From: SHWC01 sp050173345
GTDB lineage: Bacteria; Pseudomonadota; Alphaproteobacteria; UBA828
DNA: 64,000 bases
Direction of reading: 5' to 3'
NCBI GenBank assembly: GCA_050173345.1
Contig: JBFXKW010000002.1
Coordinates: 372,001 to 436,000 of the forward strand
Below the pieces are notes generated by a model. The model was not told the DNA's origin. It was given only the letters and a program-made list of their open reading frames with translations, and ran no database searches. The position numbers and the translations under genes were made by a program. Position 1 is the first letter of the stretch; each line of letters begins with the position of its first letter. This document shows positions 25,952 through 34,562 of this stretch, piece by piece.

Positions 25952-26931
25952 GCGGCGAACTCCAGCACGCGCCGCGCACCCGCGAGGATGCGCTCGACGT
26001 TCGGGATGTAGTGCTCTTCGAGGCGCGGCAGCGGCATCACGGTGTCGTAGCCGGCGACGCGCACGATAGGCGCCTTCAGGCTGAGCAGCGCATCGTCGGC
26101 CAGGCGCGCCGCGATCTCGGCGCCGAAGCCGCCGGTCAGCGCGGCCTCCTGCACGATGACGCAGCGCCCGGTGCGCCCGACCGAGGCGATGATGGTCGCG
26201 GCATCGAGCGGCGCGAGCGTGGCCACGTCGATCACCTCGGCGGCCACCCCTTCGGCGCCGAGCGCCTCGGCAGCCTCGAGCGTGTCCTTCACCATGGCGC
26301 CCCAACTGACCAGGGTGAGATCGGTTCCCTCGCGCAGCACGAAGGCACGGTCGAGCGGCAGGGCCTCGCCATCGTCCTCGACTGCCTCGCGGAAGGCACG
26401 GTAGAGCCGCGTCGGCTCGAGGAAGACCACGGGGTCGGGATCGCGGATCGCGGCGAGCAGCAGCCCGTAGGCGCGCGCCGGCGAGGACGGCATCACCGTG
26501 CGCAGACCGGGCACCTGCGCGAACATCGCCTCGGGGCTCTCGGAATGGTGCTCCGGCGCGTGGACGCCGCCGCCCGCGGGCGCACGCATCACCAGCGGGC
26601 AGGACAGGCGGCCGCGCGTGCGGTTCCGCAGCCTCGCGGCGTGGTTCACGATCTGATCGAGCGTCGGGTAGATGAAGCCGGTGAACTGGATTTCGACCAC
26701 CGGCTGGAACCCTTGCGCAGCCGCGCCGACGGCGAGCCCGGCGATCGAAAGCTCGGCCAGGGGCGTGTCGAGCACGCGCTCGGGCCCGAACTTGGCGAGC
26801 AGGCTGTCGGTCGCGCGGAACACGCCGCCATCCTTGCCGACATCCTCGCCGATCACCAGCACGCGCGGATCGTCGGCCATGGCGCGGGCCATCGCCGCAC
26901 GCACCGCCTCGACCAGCGTGAGCTCAGCCAT
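25948..26931 (-). CDS. 2-oxo acid dehydrogenase E1 beta subunit
   Basis: 327 residues from ATG at 26931, overlapping E1 alpha by 8 bp. Conserved TPP pyrimidine-side features: VIGEDVGKDGGVFRAT, DTPLAELSIAGLAVGAA, the potassium-site region VHAPEHHSESPEAMF, and the transketolase C-terminal LTLVSWGAMV. It forms the alpha2beta2 decarboxylase that passes acyl groups to the E2 lipoyl domain. Confidence 0.93.
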   Translation of the reverse strand: MAELTLVEAVRAAMARAMADDPRVLVIGEDVGKDGGVFRATDSLLAKFGPERVLDTPLAELSIAGLAVGAAAQGFQPVVEIQFTGFIYPTLDQIVNHAARLRNRTRGRLSCPLVMRAPAGGGVHAPEHHSESPEAMFAQVPGLRTVMPSSPARAYGLLLAAIRDPDPVVFLEPTRLYRAFREAVEDDGEALPLDRAFVLREGTDLTLVSWGAMVKDTLEAAEALGAEGVAAEVIDVATLAPLDAATIIASVGRTGRCVIVQEAALTGGFGAEIAARLADDALLSLKAPIVRVAGYDTVMPLPRLEEHYIPNVERILAGARRVLEFAA

Positions 26932-28030
26932 CGCCGCCCTGCCCGGCCTGGGCCGCCGCCTCGACCGCGTCGCGCTGCGGCCGCAGCGGCGCCGGCAGCG
27001 CCTCGAACAGATAATCGAACATGGCGGTCGGCGGCGCCGGTTCGGTCGCCTCGTAGCGCTCCACCTCGCGCTCGACCTCGGCCGCGCATTCGGCGTGCAG
27101 CGCCTCCTCGTCTGCCTTGGTCCACAATTCCTCGGTGACCAGATAGTTGCGCAGGCGCGCGACCGGCTCGGCCTTCCACCGGCCGCTGACCTCGGCGTCG
27201 TCGCGATAGCGGGTCGCATCGTCCGCCGTGGTGTGATCGCTCAAGCGATAGGTCACCGCCTCGATCACGCTCGGCCCGTTGCCGCTGCGCGCCCAGCCGA
27301 GCGCACGCTCGACCGCCTCGCGCACCGCGATCACGTCATTGCCGTCCACCATCTCGCCGGGGATGCCGGCCGCGACCGCCTTCTGCGCCAGGGTCTCGGC
27401 CGCGGTCTGCGCCGAGCGCGGCACCGAGATCGCCCACTGGTTGTTGTTGATCACGAAGAGCGCGGGCAGCCGCCAGACACCCGCGATGTTGATCGCCTCG
27501 TAGAAATCGCCCTTCGAGGTCGCGCCGTCGCCGAGCACGCAGACCGCGGCGCGCGCCTCCTTGCGCAGCTTGAAGGCGAGCGCGACGCCGACCGCGTGCG
27601 GCGCGTGGCTCGCGACCGGCACGCAGATCGGGAAGTCCTGGCGCGGGCCCTGGAAGTCGCTGCCGCGCTCGTCGCCGCCCCAATAGAGCAGCACCTCGGA
27701 CATGGCGACGCCGCGCCAGAACATGGCGCCCTGCTCGCGGAAGGAGGGCAGCAGCACGTCATCGGCCTGCATCGCGGCGCCGATGCCGACCGAGACCGCC
27801 TCCTGGCCGAGCGAGGAGGCGAAGGTGCCGAGCCGCCCGGTGCGTTGCAGCGCGACCGCCTTGGCGTCGAACGCGCGGGTCAGCACCATGCCGCGATAGA
27901 GCGCGCGCAGCACGTCGGGGTCTTGGGCGAAGCTTGGCAAGGCGGCGAGCGGCTTTCCCGCCGGCGACAGGAAGGCGCGCGGACGGGATTCGGCGATCGC
28001 GTCAGACGATGTAGACCGCTCCGGCGTCAC
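26924..28030 (-). CDS. 2-oxo acid dehydrogenase E1 alpha subunit (branched-chain type)
   Basis: 368 residues from GTG at 28030, inside the 3' end of the decarboxylase gene (29-bp overlap); the open frame runs further upstream but in an unconvincing Ser/Arg-rich stretch. The TPP diphosphate motif is GDGATSKGDFYEA...INNNQWAIS. The phosphorylation-loop region YRLSDHTTADDATRYR is as in BCKDH and bacterial BkdA. The N-terminal RAFDAKAVALQRTGRLGTF also matches branched-chain E1 alpha. Confidence 0.9.
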   Translation of the reverse strand: MTPERSTSSDAIAESRPRAFLSPAGKPLAALPSFAQDPDVLRALYRGMVLTRAFDAKAVALQRTGRLGTFASSLGQEAVSVGIGAAMQADDVLLPSFREQGAMFWRGVAMSEVLLYWGGDERGSDFQGPRQDFPICVPVASHAPHAVGVALAFKLRKEARAAVCVLGDGATSKGDFYEAINIAGVWRLPALFVINNNQWAISVPRSAQTAAETLAQKAVAAGIPGEMVDGNDVIAVREAVERALGWARSGNGPSVIEAVTYRLSDHTTADDATRYRDDAEVSGRWKAEPVARLRNYLVTEELWTKADEEALHAECAAEVEREVERYEATEPAPPTAMFDYLFEALPAPLRPQRDAVEAAAQAGQGGDG

Positions 28031-29264
28031 GGCTCTTGATCTTGCCTTCCCGCACGAGCTGCGCGACCTCGCGGAAATCGGCGAGGAACTCATCGACCAC
28101 CGCGCCGTGCCGCGGATTGAGGAGGAGCTGCAGGGTATTGGGATCGACGCCGCGGGAGAACAGCCAGCCGCGCTCGCCGAGCCCGTCGCCGACAGCGAAG
28201 ATGTCGAGCCCGTCGCCCATGATCGAGATGTGCGTGCCCTCGGGCTCGCCGAGCATGGCGGCACCGTCGATCGCGGCGATCCCCTCGGCGATGCGCCGCT
28301 TGGTCTCGAGCATCGCGGCGACCCGCTCCCGATAGCCGGCGCGGCCGAGATAGCGCATCACCGCATAGGCCGAGGCGACCGCGCCGCCATTGCGCGAGCC
28401 GGCGATGTTGGCGGTGCGGTAGATGCCGGCGGGCCAGGCCTCGAAGCTGAAGCCCTGATGACGCGCGCGCGCCTCGTCGCGGATGACGAGGACCGAGGCA
28501 CCGCGGCCGGACCAGCCGTATTTGTGCAGGTCGGCCGACATGGAAGCGACGGCCGGCACGCCGAAATCGAAGTCCGGCACGGCATGGCCGAGCTCGCGCA
28601 CGAAGGGCAGCACGAAGCCGCCGACGCAGCCATCGACGTGGAGCCAGAGGTCGTGCTCCTCGGCGAGCGTGCCGAGCGCCGCGATCGGATCGACCAGGCC
28701 GTAGGGATAGGGCGGCGCGGAGCCGACCAGCATGATGGTGTTCGGGCCGATGGCGCGCTTCATGCCGTCGAGATCGGCGCGGTAGCCGACGCTCTTCTCC
28801 ATGCGCACGACCTTGAGGCCGAGCAGCTCTGCCGCCTTGTTGAAGGCCGGATGCGCGGTGCGCGGCACCACCATCTCAGGCTCCTTCACATGGGGCTTGG
28901 TCGCCCGCGCCCAGTCGCGCGCGGTCTTGACCGCCATGGTGATGCTCTCGGTGCCGCCGGTGGTGACGCTGCCGACCGCGCCTTCGGGCGCGTTCAGCAT
29001 CTCGCACACCATGGCGACGACGCCTTCCTCATAGCGGCGGAGCGAAGGATAGGTGGTCCCGCCGTAGATTGCGTTGTCGCCGATATGGGCGGCATAGGCG
29101 GCGTTCGCCACCGCGACCACGTCCTCGCCGGGGTCATAGGAGGCGCGCAGGTTCTTCGGCTCGTTCCAGCGCCGGTCGGTGCGCCGGAACGCATCCATCT
29201 CGGCGTCGAGCGCGGTCTGGCTCAGGCCGGCATCGGCAAAGGCACGGTTGGAGCGGTTCGACAT
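28002..29264 (-). CDS. PLP-dependent group II decarboxylase / sphingosine-1-phosphate lyase-like
   Basis: 420 residues from ATG at 29264; TTG at 29276 would add four. Fold-type I features: YGGTTYPSLRRYEEGVV, TTGGTESITMAVKTAR, the aspartate in LHVDGCVGGF, and the Schiff-base lysine in SADLHKYGWSGRG. The HVDGCVGGF and LHKYGW pattern matches S1P lyases and related group II enzymes rather than glutamate decarboxylase itself. Substrate unknown. The 3' end overlaps the E1 alpha start by 29 bp, so translation is probably coupled; this links it to 2-oxo acid oxidation. Confidence 0.82.
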   Translation of the reverse strand: MSNRSNRAFADAGLSQTALDAEMDAFRRTDRRWNEPKNLRASYDPGEDVVAVANAAYAAHIGDNAIYGGTTYPSLRRYEEGVVAMVCEMLNAPEGAVGSVTTGGTESITMAVKTARDWARATKPHVKEPEMVVPRTAHPAFNKAAELLGLKVVRMEKSVGYRADLDGMKRAIGPNTIMLVGSAPPYPYGLVDPIAALGTLAEEHDLWLHVDGCVGGFVLPFVRELGHAVPDFDFGVPAVASMSADLHKYGWSGRGASVLVIRDEARARHQGFSFEAWPAGIYRTANIAGSRNGGAVASAYAVMRYLGRAGYRERVAAMLETKRRIAEGIAAIDGAAMLGEPEGTHISIMGDGLDIFAVGDGLGERGWLFSRGVDPNTLQLLLNPRHGAVVDEFLADFREVAQLVREGKIKSRDAGAVYIV

Positions 29265-29375
29265 CGGAGGCGGCAATCGATGGTTCTGGCGCGTCGGTTC
29301 CAGTCTGGCGCCTGCGCTCTTACCATCGTGCCGGAGGAATTGCCACCGATTCGCGAAATCCGGGGAACCGGCGCG

Positions 29376-29789
29376 TTACGGCGAGCGGGCGGCCTCGCTC
29401 GGCAGGCCGGGCTTGTTCAGCGCCTCGACCAGCGTATTCAGGCGCACCGGCTTGGTGAGGAAGGTGATGTCCGGCAGGCCGAGCGCGCCCGCCAGCCTGG
29501 TCGCGGACTCGCCATAGTGCGGGTTGTAGCCGGTCACCAGGATGACACGCGCCCTGGTGCGCTGCTGAGCGAGCCAGCGCATGAACTCGATGCCGTCAAC
29601 CTCCGGCATCACGATGTCGAGCAGCACGATTTCGGGCTGAAAGGCCGTATAGACCTCGCGCGCGCTGCCGCCGTTGGACGCCGAACGGACCTCGAAGCCG
29701 AGATCGGAGGCGACATCCTGCACGAAGTCGCGAAAGCCCGCCTCGTCATCGACAACCAGGAGCCGCCTCACCGGACTCGCCCGATCCAT
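29376..29789 (-). CDS. stand-alone response regulator receiver domain protein
   Basis: 137 residues from ATG at 29789; a longer frame to 29876 runs into a hairpin repeat and is rejected. CheY-like receiver: LLVVDDEAGFRDF with the acidic pair, the phospho-acceptor Asp in VLLDIVMPEVDG, the Thr in VILVTGYNP, and the Lys in FLTKPV. No output domain, so it probably works as a CheY- or SpoIIE-type adaptor. No histidine kinase is adjacent. Confidence 0.88.
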   Translation of the reverse strand: MDRASPVRRLLVVDDEAGFRDFVQDVASDLGFEVRSASNGGSAREVYTAFQPEIVLLDIVMPEVDGIEFMRWLAQQRTRARVILVTGYNPHYGESATRLAGALGLPDITFLTKPVRLNTLVEALNKPGLPSEAARSP

Positions 29790-29830
29790 CCCAAGATCCC
29801 TTCGCAAGTCACGCCCGCGCGCGGAGTCGC

Positions 29831-29956
29831 TAGAGCAGGATCGTTTGAGATGGCATCGCTCCGGGATCCATCTCAAGCGTGAATCCTGCTCTACTCAACA
29901 AGTTAGAGCACGATTCACCGATCAGGTTGAAGCAACCTGATCGGACCGTGCTCTAG
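29831..29956. repeat. TAGAGCA composite hairpin repeat, full copy 2 (inverse orientation)
   Basis: Reverse complement of the 648-772 copy with small changes: it opens CTAGAGCAGGATCGTTTGAG, has the central TCTCAAGCGTGAATCCTGCTCT, a CTCAACAAGTT spacer, and closes with AACCTGATCGGACCGTGCTCTAG. It fills the gap between the receiver gene and the cNMP/DUF1003 gene; its right edge supplies the TAG stop of the latter. Confidence 0.92.
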
Positions 29957-30828
29957 GAGCGTATCACCCGGGAGCCTTCCTTGGCCGAGCTTTCGAGCCG
30001 GGTTTCCATCCTATGCAGCCTGGCGACCAGCTCCTCGTGAAGGTGATCGACCTTGTCGTGAAGATGGGATATTTCCAATTCGGCCTTGAGGTTGACCTCG
30101 TACTCGATGTCGGAGCGCACCCGCTCCTTGGCGGCCTGCAGGTTCTGGCTCAGCAGCACGAAGACGGCGAGGAAGATCGCCTCCAGCGACACCGCCATGG
30201 TCAAGAGGCCGAACGGGAACGGATCGAACGCCACGACACCCGGGATCACGTCGAGGTTGATCACGATCCAGACCGTGAAGAACACGGCGTGGATGAAGAC
30301 GAACGGCATGCTGCCGGAGAACGACGCGATGGCATCCGCGATCCGGTCGAGCGTGCTCCGCTTCTGCTCCGCCTCCTCGTTGACGTTGCGGGAGACCCGC
30401 CCGCGCAGGAGCTCGTCCGTCCGGCGCAGCCGCTGGCCGACCACGGCGAGCAGTTGCAGCGCCGCACCCGGCTGCCGCCTGACGAACTCGAGGAAATCGG
30501 CCCGCTCGAGCAGCAGGAGCTCGGTGGTCTCGACCGCCTCGGCGGTTGCGGTGCGGGCGCCGCCGTCGAACATCGACAGCTCGCCGAACAGCCCGCCCGG
30601 CTCGCACAGATCGAGCACGATCCGGTCACCCAGACGGTCGCGGACGGAAAGCTCGATCCCGCCGGCGCGCACCACGTACATGGCATCGCCCGGATCGCCG
30701 ACATGAAAGACGATCTTGCCCTTGGGGTAGGACACCCGCGTCATCGTCCGCGCGAGCGTCTCCCGCTCCGCTGCGTCGAGGCCTTGAAACAGCGGTATGC
30801 CGGCCAGCAGCTCGGCGTCTTTCTCCAT
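29953..30828 (-). CDS. cyclic nucleotide-binding domain fused to DUF1003
   Basis: 291 residues from ATG at 30828. Residues about 8-125 are a cNMP-binding domain with the cassette FGELSMFDGGARTATAEA. Residues about 165-245 carry two membrane segments of a DUF1003 domain (FVFIHAVFFTVWIVIN, FGLLTMAVSLEAIFLAVFVLL). A coiled-coil-like tail follows (ELEISHLHDKVDHLHEEL). It may link cAMP level to a membrane process; a membrane cyclase is at 9747. The stop codon lies within the terminal TAG of the hairpin repeat, so the original 3' end may have been replaced. Confidence 0.87.
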   Translation of the reverse strand: MEKDAELLAGIPLFQGLDAAERETLARTMTRVSYPKGKIVFHVGDPGDAMYVVRAGGIELSVRDRLGDRIVLDLCEPGGLFGELSMFDGGARTATAEAVETTELLLLERADFLEFVRRQPGAALQLLAVVGQRLRRTDELLRGRVSRNVNEEAEQKRSTLDRIADAIASFSGSMPFVFIHAVFFTVWIVINLDVIPGVVAFDPFPFGLLTMAVSLEAIFLAVFVLLSQNLQAAKERVRSDIEYEVNLKAELEISHLHDKVDHLHEELVARLHRMETRLESSAKEGSRVIRS

Positions 30829-30992
30829 GACCGGCGTCCCCCGCTCGCCCGATCTCAGGGCAGAATGGCGCGGGCGCCAGGGTAAGCGGCGGTTATCAGC
30901 CGGGCAAGGCATCGCGCCGCCGGCAAAGGCCGGCATGACGTGTCAATCCGGTGATTGCCGGGTTGTGCGCGAACCGCCGAAACCCGCATCGC

Positions 30993-31349
30993 CTATTGCG
31001 GTCCTTCGTGCGTCTTCACGTCGCCGCGCTGCTGACGGGCGATGTCCTGCAATTGGCGGCGCGCCGCATCGAAGGCGTCGCGCACCGCCACATAGGGCTC
31101 CTCATGCGCCTGATGATCGGATGGGTTCCGGCTCACCACGATCGGCGGACGCCCGGGCACGGTGATCTCGACGCGCACGCTGAAGAGGTTGCCCTTCTCG
31201 TGACGGCGATGCGGCGCCTCGATGACGACGCGGCAGGCGGTGATGCGGTTGTGATAGCGCTCGAGCTTCTCCGCCTCCTTGCGAATCCGCTCCTCGATCG
31301 CGAACGACGATCCCATCCCTTGAAAGACGATCTCCAGCGGCGTTTCCAT
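30993..31349 (-). CDS. HPF/RaiA-like ribosome-associated protein
   Basis: 118 residues from ATG at 31349, preceded by GAGGGAAGAGG. The S30AE/YfiA fold is seen: PLEIVFQGM, a helix IRKEAEKLERYHNRITACRVVIE, the FSVRVEITVPG strand and the helix EPYVAVRDAFDAARRQLQDIAR. Family proteins bind the 30S decoding region during stress. The N-terminus differs from classic HPF (no SGRH...), so it is a distant member, often annotated as HPF/RaiA-family. Fits the neighbouring stress-signalling genes. Confidence 0.8.
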   Translation of the reverse strand: METPLEIVFQGMGSSFAIEERIRKEAEKLERYHNRITACRVVIEAPHRRHEKGNLFSVRVEITVPGRPPIVVSRNPSDHQAHEEPYVAVRDAFDAARRQLQDIARQQRGDVKTHEGPQ

Positions 31350-31544
31350 CCTCTTCCCTCGCGCTTTTCGAATCGGCCCATGCCGCAGGCGTCCGGGGGG
31401 CTTGGACACCGGGCGCGGCTTGGCGCAGATAGATACAATGGCAGGCCGACAAGCCTTGACCCATGTCATGGTCGAGGCCCGGCAGCCATGTTGGCATCTT
31501 GAATATTGCGATGCAGCATCAAACGCAAGGCGCAAGGAGGGTTC

Positions 31545-31796
31545 ATGACCAAGGCGCGGCAGCCGCTCACCCGGGAGCAGGTGGTGGCCATCGTCGGCGA
31601 GTTCAGCGACGCGCGGATCGCGGCGATCCTGAACACCGGGGCGACGGTCGAGGAGCTGGAGGAGGCCGCGGCGCTGGCCGCCGGCGAGAGCGACGTGGTA
31701 GGGCGCGAAGGATACAAGCCATCGCGCGTCGTGGCGACGCTCTACGACATCATCTCCCCCGCCATGGAGGAGGAGCCGGAGCGCGACCGCGGCTAG
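31545..31796 (+). CDS. small hypothetical protein
   Basis: 83 residues from ATG at 31545 with a strong AAGGAGG ribosome binding site. Acidic and helical (VEELEEAAALAAGESDVVG, YDIISPAMEEEPERDRG); the start REQVVAIVGEFSDARIAAILNTGATVEEL resembles a UBA-like or small helix-turn-helix bundle. Cytosolic. I do not recognise the family. It lies between the divergent ribosome-associated gene and the aminotransferase. Confidence 0.7.
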   Translation: MTKARQPLTREQVVAIVGEFSDARIAAILNTGATVEELEEAAALAAGESDVVGREGYKPSRVVATLYDIISPAMEEEPERDRG

Positions 31797-31944
31797 AAGC
31801 GAGCGACGCGATGCCGTCATCCGCCGGCGGTTGCCGGCTCGCGCGCCGTGCCTTAGGGTGCCGCCGGTTCGAATCGGCGCGGGCAGCCAAGATCGGCATG
31901 CCCGCAAACTGCACCGGCCGCGGGCCGGCATGGGAGAAATCGGC

Positions 31945-33348
31945 ATGACGCTTGAACAGGGGCGCAACTACTCGCTGGAAGAGCTCGACAAGGAGTGCGT
32001 GTTCCACCCCGTCACCTCGATTGCGGACCATCTGGCGAAGGGCCCGCTGATCGTCGAGCAGGGAACCGGCGTCCGGGTCGGCGACCATAACGGCCGGCGC
32101 TATATCGACGGCTCGGCGGGGCTCTGGTGCGTCAATGTCGGCTATGGCCGCGCCAAGCTCGCCAAGGCGGCCGCCGAGGAGATGGAGAAGCTCGGCTACT
32201 TCCACACCTTCGGCTCGGCCTCGAACCCGCCGCAGATCAAGCTCGCCGAAAAGCTGCTGCGCCTCCTGCACGAGGAGGCCGGCGCCACGCAGATGAGCAA
32301 GGTGTTCTTCGGCTGCACCGGCTCGGATGCCAACGACACCCAGTTCAAGCTGGCGCGCTACTACAACAACCTGCGCGGCAAGCCCGAGAAGAAGAAGATC
32401 ATCTCCCGCCTCGGCGCCTATCACGGCGTCAGCGTCGCCGCCGGCAGCCTGACCGGCATCCCGCTCTATCACAAGGCGTTCGACCTGCCGCTCGACGGCG
32501 TGCTGCATACGGCCTGCCCGCACTATTACGGCAACGCCAAGCAGGGTGAGAGCGAGGAGGCATTCGGCAAGCGGATGGCCGACGAGCTCGACGCGCTGAT
32601 CCGGAGGGAGGGGCCGGAGACGGTCGCCGCCTTCATCGCCGAGCCGATCATGGGCACCGGCGGCGTCCTCTTGCCGCCCAAGGGCTATTTCGAGCATGTC
32701 CAGAAGGTGCTCGACAAGCACGACGTGCTGTTCATCGTCGACGAGGTGATCTGCGGCTTCGGCCGGACCGGCTCCTGGTTCGGCACCGGCCGCTACGGCC
32801 TGAAGCCCGACCTGATCTCGCTCGCCAAGGGCCTGACCAGCGCCTACTTCCCGCTCTCGGCGGTGGTGGTCTCCGAGCGCGTATGGTCGGTGCTGGCCGA
32901 CGCCTCGCCCGAGGTCGGCGTGTTCGCGCACGGCTTCACCTATTCGGGTCATCCGGTCGGCGGCGCGGTCGGCCTCGCCAACCTCGAAATCTTCGAGGAG
33001 GAAGGCCTGGTCCAGAACGCGGCCACGGTCGGCCCCTATCTCAAATCGGCGCTGATCGAGCGCATCGGCAAGCACCCGAATGTCGGCGAAATCCGCGGCG
33101 AGGGGCTGATGATCGGCATCGAGTTCGTCGCCGACCGCGAAACCAAAAAGCCGCTCGACATGAACCCGCGCGTGCACCGCAAGGTCGCGGCGGCGGCGCT
33201 CGAGCGGGGCGTTATGGTGCGCGCTTTGCCGTTCCTCGACGTCGATGCGTTCTCGCCGCCGCTCACCTTCACGCGGAGCGACGCGGACGAGACGGTCGAG
33301 AAGTTCGGCGCCGCTGTGGAATCCGTGCTCGGCCCGACGCCGAAATGA
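31945..33348 (+). CDS. class III aminotransferase (omega-amino acid/beta-alanine or putrescine-type)
   Basis: 467 residues from ATG at 31945, which has GGGAGA 7 bases upstream; ATG at 31930 is an alternative. PLP enzyme: FFGCTGSDANDTQFKLAR, AYHGVS, FIVDEVICGFGRTGSWFG and the Schiff-base Lys in SLAKGLTSAYFP. These motifs (especially GSDANDTQFKL and LTSAYFPLSA) are typical of omega-transaminases using beta-alanine, putrescine or amine donors with pyruvate. A terminator follows at 33376. Confidence 0.92.
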   Translation: MTLEQGRNYSLEELDKECVFHPVTSIADHLAKGPLIVEQGTGVRVGDHNGRRYIDGSAGLWCVNVGYGRAKLAKAAAEEMEKLGYFHTFGSASNPPQIKLAEKLLRLLHEEAGATQMSKVFFGCTGSDANDTQFKLARYYNNLRGKPEKKKIISRLGAYHGVSVAAGSLTGIPLYHKAFDLPLDGVLHTACPHYYGNAKQGESEEAFGKRMADELDALIRREGPETVAAFIAEPIMGTGGVLLPPKGYFEHVQKVLDKHDVLFIVDEVICGFGRTGSWFGTGRYGLKPDLISLAKGLTSAYFPLSAVVVSERVWSVLADASPEVGVFAHGFTYSGHPVGGAVGLANLEIFEEEGLVQNAATVGPYLKSALIERIGKHPNVGEIRGEGLMIGIEFVADRETKKPLDMNPRVHRKVAAAALERGVMVRALPFLDVDAFSPPLTFTRSDADETVEKFGAAVESVLGPTPK

Positions 33349-33375
33349 GCTGAACGCAAATCGTCCAACGTGGAA

Positions 33376-33405
33376 GGCCCCGGCGTGACCCGCCGGGGCC
33401 TTTTT
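33376..33405 (+). terminator. rho-independent terminator of the aminotransferase gene
   Basis: GGCCCCGGCG pairs with CGCCGGGGCC around a short TGACC loop, then TTTTT. It lies 28 bp after the aminotransferase stop. Confidence 0.85.
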
Positions 33406-33433
33406 CGTTCGGCTCACGTCATGCTCCGCCTCG

Positions 33434-33502
33434 TTTGAGAAGAGCAGGATTCACGTTCGAGACGAAATCGCTTCGCGATTCATCTCAAACGATCCTGCTC
33501 TA
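33434..33502. repeat. TAGAGCA composite hairpin repeat, half copy 3
   Basis: Contains only the second hairpin of the 648-772 element, including the GAGAAGAGCAGGATTCACG junction, and ends GATCCTGCTCTA. The right edge provides the TAG stop of the RsbW-like gene on the minus strand. Confidence 0.9.
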
Positions 33503-33913
33503 TGGCCGAATCGGGCAGAACAGCAGCAGCCGGTTTTGCCCGCCGCGGCGCTCATAGCGGGTCTCGCCGGCCAGCGAGCGGACGATGTGGATGCCGAGCC
33601 CGCCGATCGGCCGCTCCTCCAGGCCGCGGTCGATATGGGGCGCCGGTATGGAAAGCGGGTTGAAGGCGCCGCCATCGTCCACGAAATCGACGATGAGCGT
33701 ATCGCCGTCGCGCGCGAGCCCGACCTCGACCGAAGCCGCCGGCGGGTCGCCCAGGCTGTATTTGTGAACGTTGGCGAACAGCTCTTCGAGGATCAGGGCG
33801 ATGCGATAGCCCATGGGTTCGCTGAGGCCCTGCGCCGCGGCGAAGCCTTCGGCCAGGGCGAGCAGCTTGGCGAAGCTCGCGCGCTCATTGGGCAGGCGGG
33901 TCCTGTCCGTCAT
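33500..33913 (-). CDS. RsbW-like anti-sigma factor kinase (HATPase_c_2)
   Basis: 137 residues from ATG at 33913. GHKL kinase fold of the RsbW/SpoIIAB sort: N box ILEELFANVHKYS (N48), G1-like VDFVDDGGAFNPL (D79-F84) and GGLGIHIV (104-111). Such proteins hold a sigma factor inactive and phosphorylate a STAS antagonist. Two STAS genes (38367, 38887) and a PP2C phosphatase (35172) nearby complete a partner-switching module. The stop codon comes from the repeat at 33434-33502. Confidence 0.88.
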   Translation of the reverse strand: MTDRTRLPNERASFAKLLALAEGFAAAQGLSEPMGYRIALILEELFANVHKYSLGDPPAASVEVGLARDGDTLIVDFVDDGGAFNPLSIPAPHIDRGLEERPIGGLGIHIVRSLAGETRYERRGGQNRLLLFCPIRP

Positions 33914-34086
33914 GCCGCCGGTTTCCCAGCCGGTTCCATCAATGCGGGCGGCCGAGCCGCGCACACGGCGCCGCCACGGCGGCGGTGTCGATGGGACGGG
34001 GCATCGCGCGAGACGGCGCCTATCCTGTTAACAGCGGCCCCCTGATCCTATAGCCTGTTAGGCCAGGGGATGGAGAGGACTATCAC

Positions 34087-34551
34087 ATGTGGACGAGGAC
34101 CATCGCAATTGCCGGCATGATCGCGACGCTCGGTTTCGCCGTCTGCGCAGAGGCCGCCGAGGCCGAGATCGGCTGGATCAAGAGCGTGGCGGGCGAAGCC
34201 CATGTCGTGCGCGGCGATGCGCGGGAGGCGGCGACGCTCGGCCAGCCCGTCCATGAGGGCGACCGGCTCGAGACCGGGCCGGACGGCTCGATCGGCGTCA
34301 CCTTCACCGACAACACGGTGATGTCGGCCGGGCCGAACTCGAGCGTCGTCCTCGAAAACTATCGGTACGATGCCGCCGCGTTCGAGGGCAACATGCTCAC
34401 CGAGCTGCAAAAGGGCACCCTCGCGGTGACCACCGGCGACATCCCCCGCACCTCGCCCGAGGCGATGCGGGTGCGCACGCCCGCCGCCGTGCTCGGCGTG
34501 CGCGGCACGCGCTTCCTCGTCAAGGCGAGCGGCGCCGGCAAGGGCAGCTAG
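34087..34551 (+). CDS. secreted FecR domain protein
   Basis: 154 residues with a signal peptide (1-24, cleavage near AEA-AE) and one FecR domain: IGWIKSVAGEAHVVRGD, VHEGDRLETGPDGSIGVTFTDNTVMSAGPNSSVVL, and the end VRTPAAVLGVRGTRFLV. It is periplasmic with no other membrane segment. Similar short FecR proteins occur with CHASE2-domain and OmpA-type proteins, as here, and are thought to contribute to envelope sensing. It is divergent from the RsbW-like gene and 11 bp upstream of the OmpA-like gene. Confidence 0.87.
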   Translation: MWTRTIAIAGMIATLGFAVCAEAAEAEIGWIKSVAGEAHVVRGDAREAATLGQPVHEGDRLETGPDGSIGVTFTDNTVMSAGPNSSVVLENYRYDAAAFEGNMLTELQKGTLAVTTGDIPRTSPEAMRVRTPAAVLGVRGTRFLVKASGAGKGS

Positions 34552-34562
34552 GAGCAGGAACC

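Noticed and set aside
28031..28264. N-terminal extension of E1 alpha inside the decarboxylase gene
   Set aside because: Ser/Arg/Pro-rich stretch without family match; the GTG at 28030 gives the usual length.
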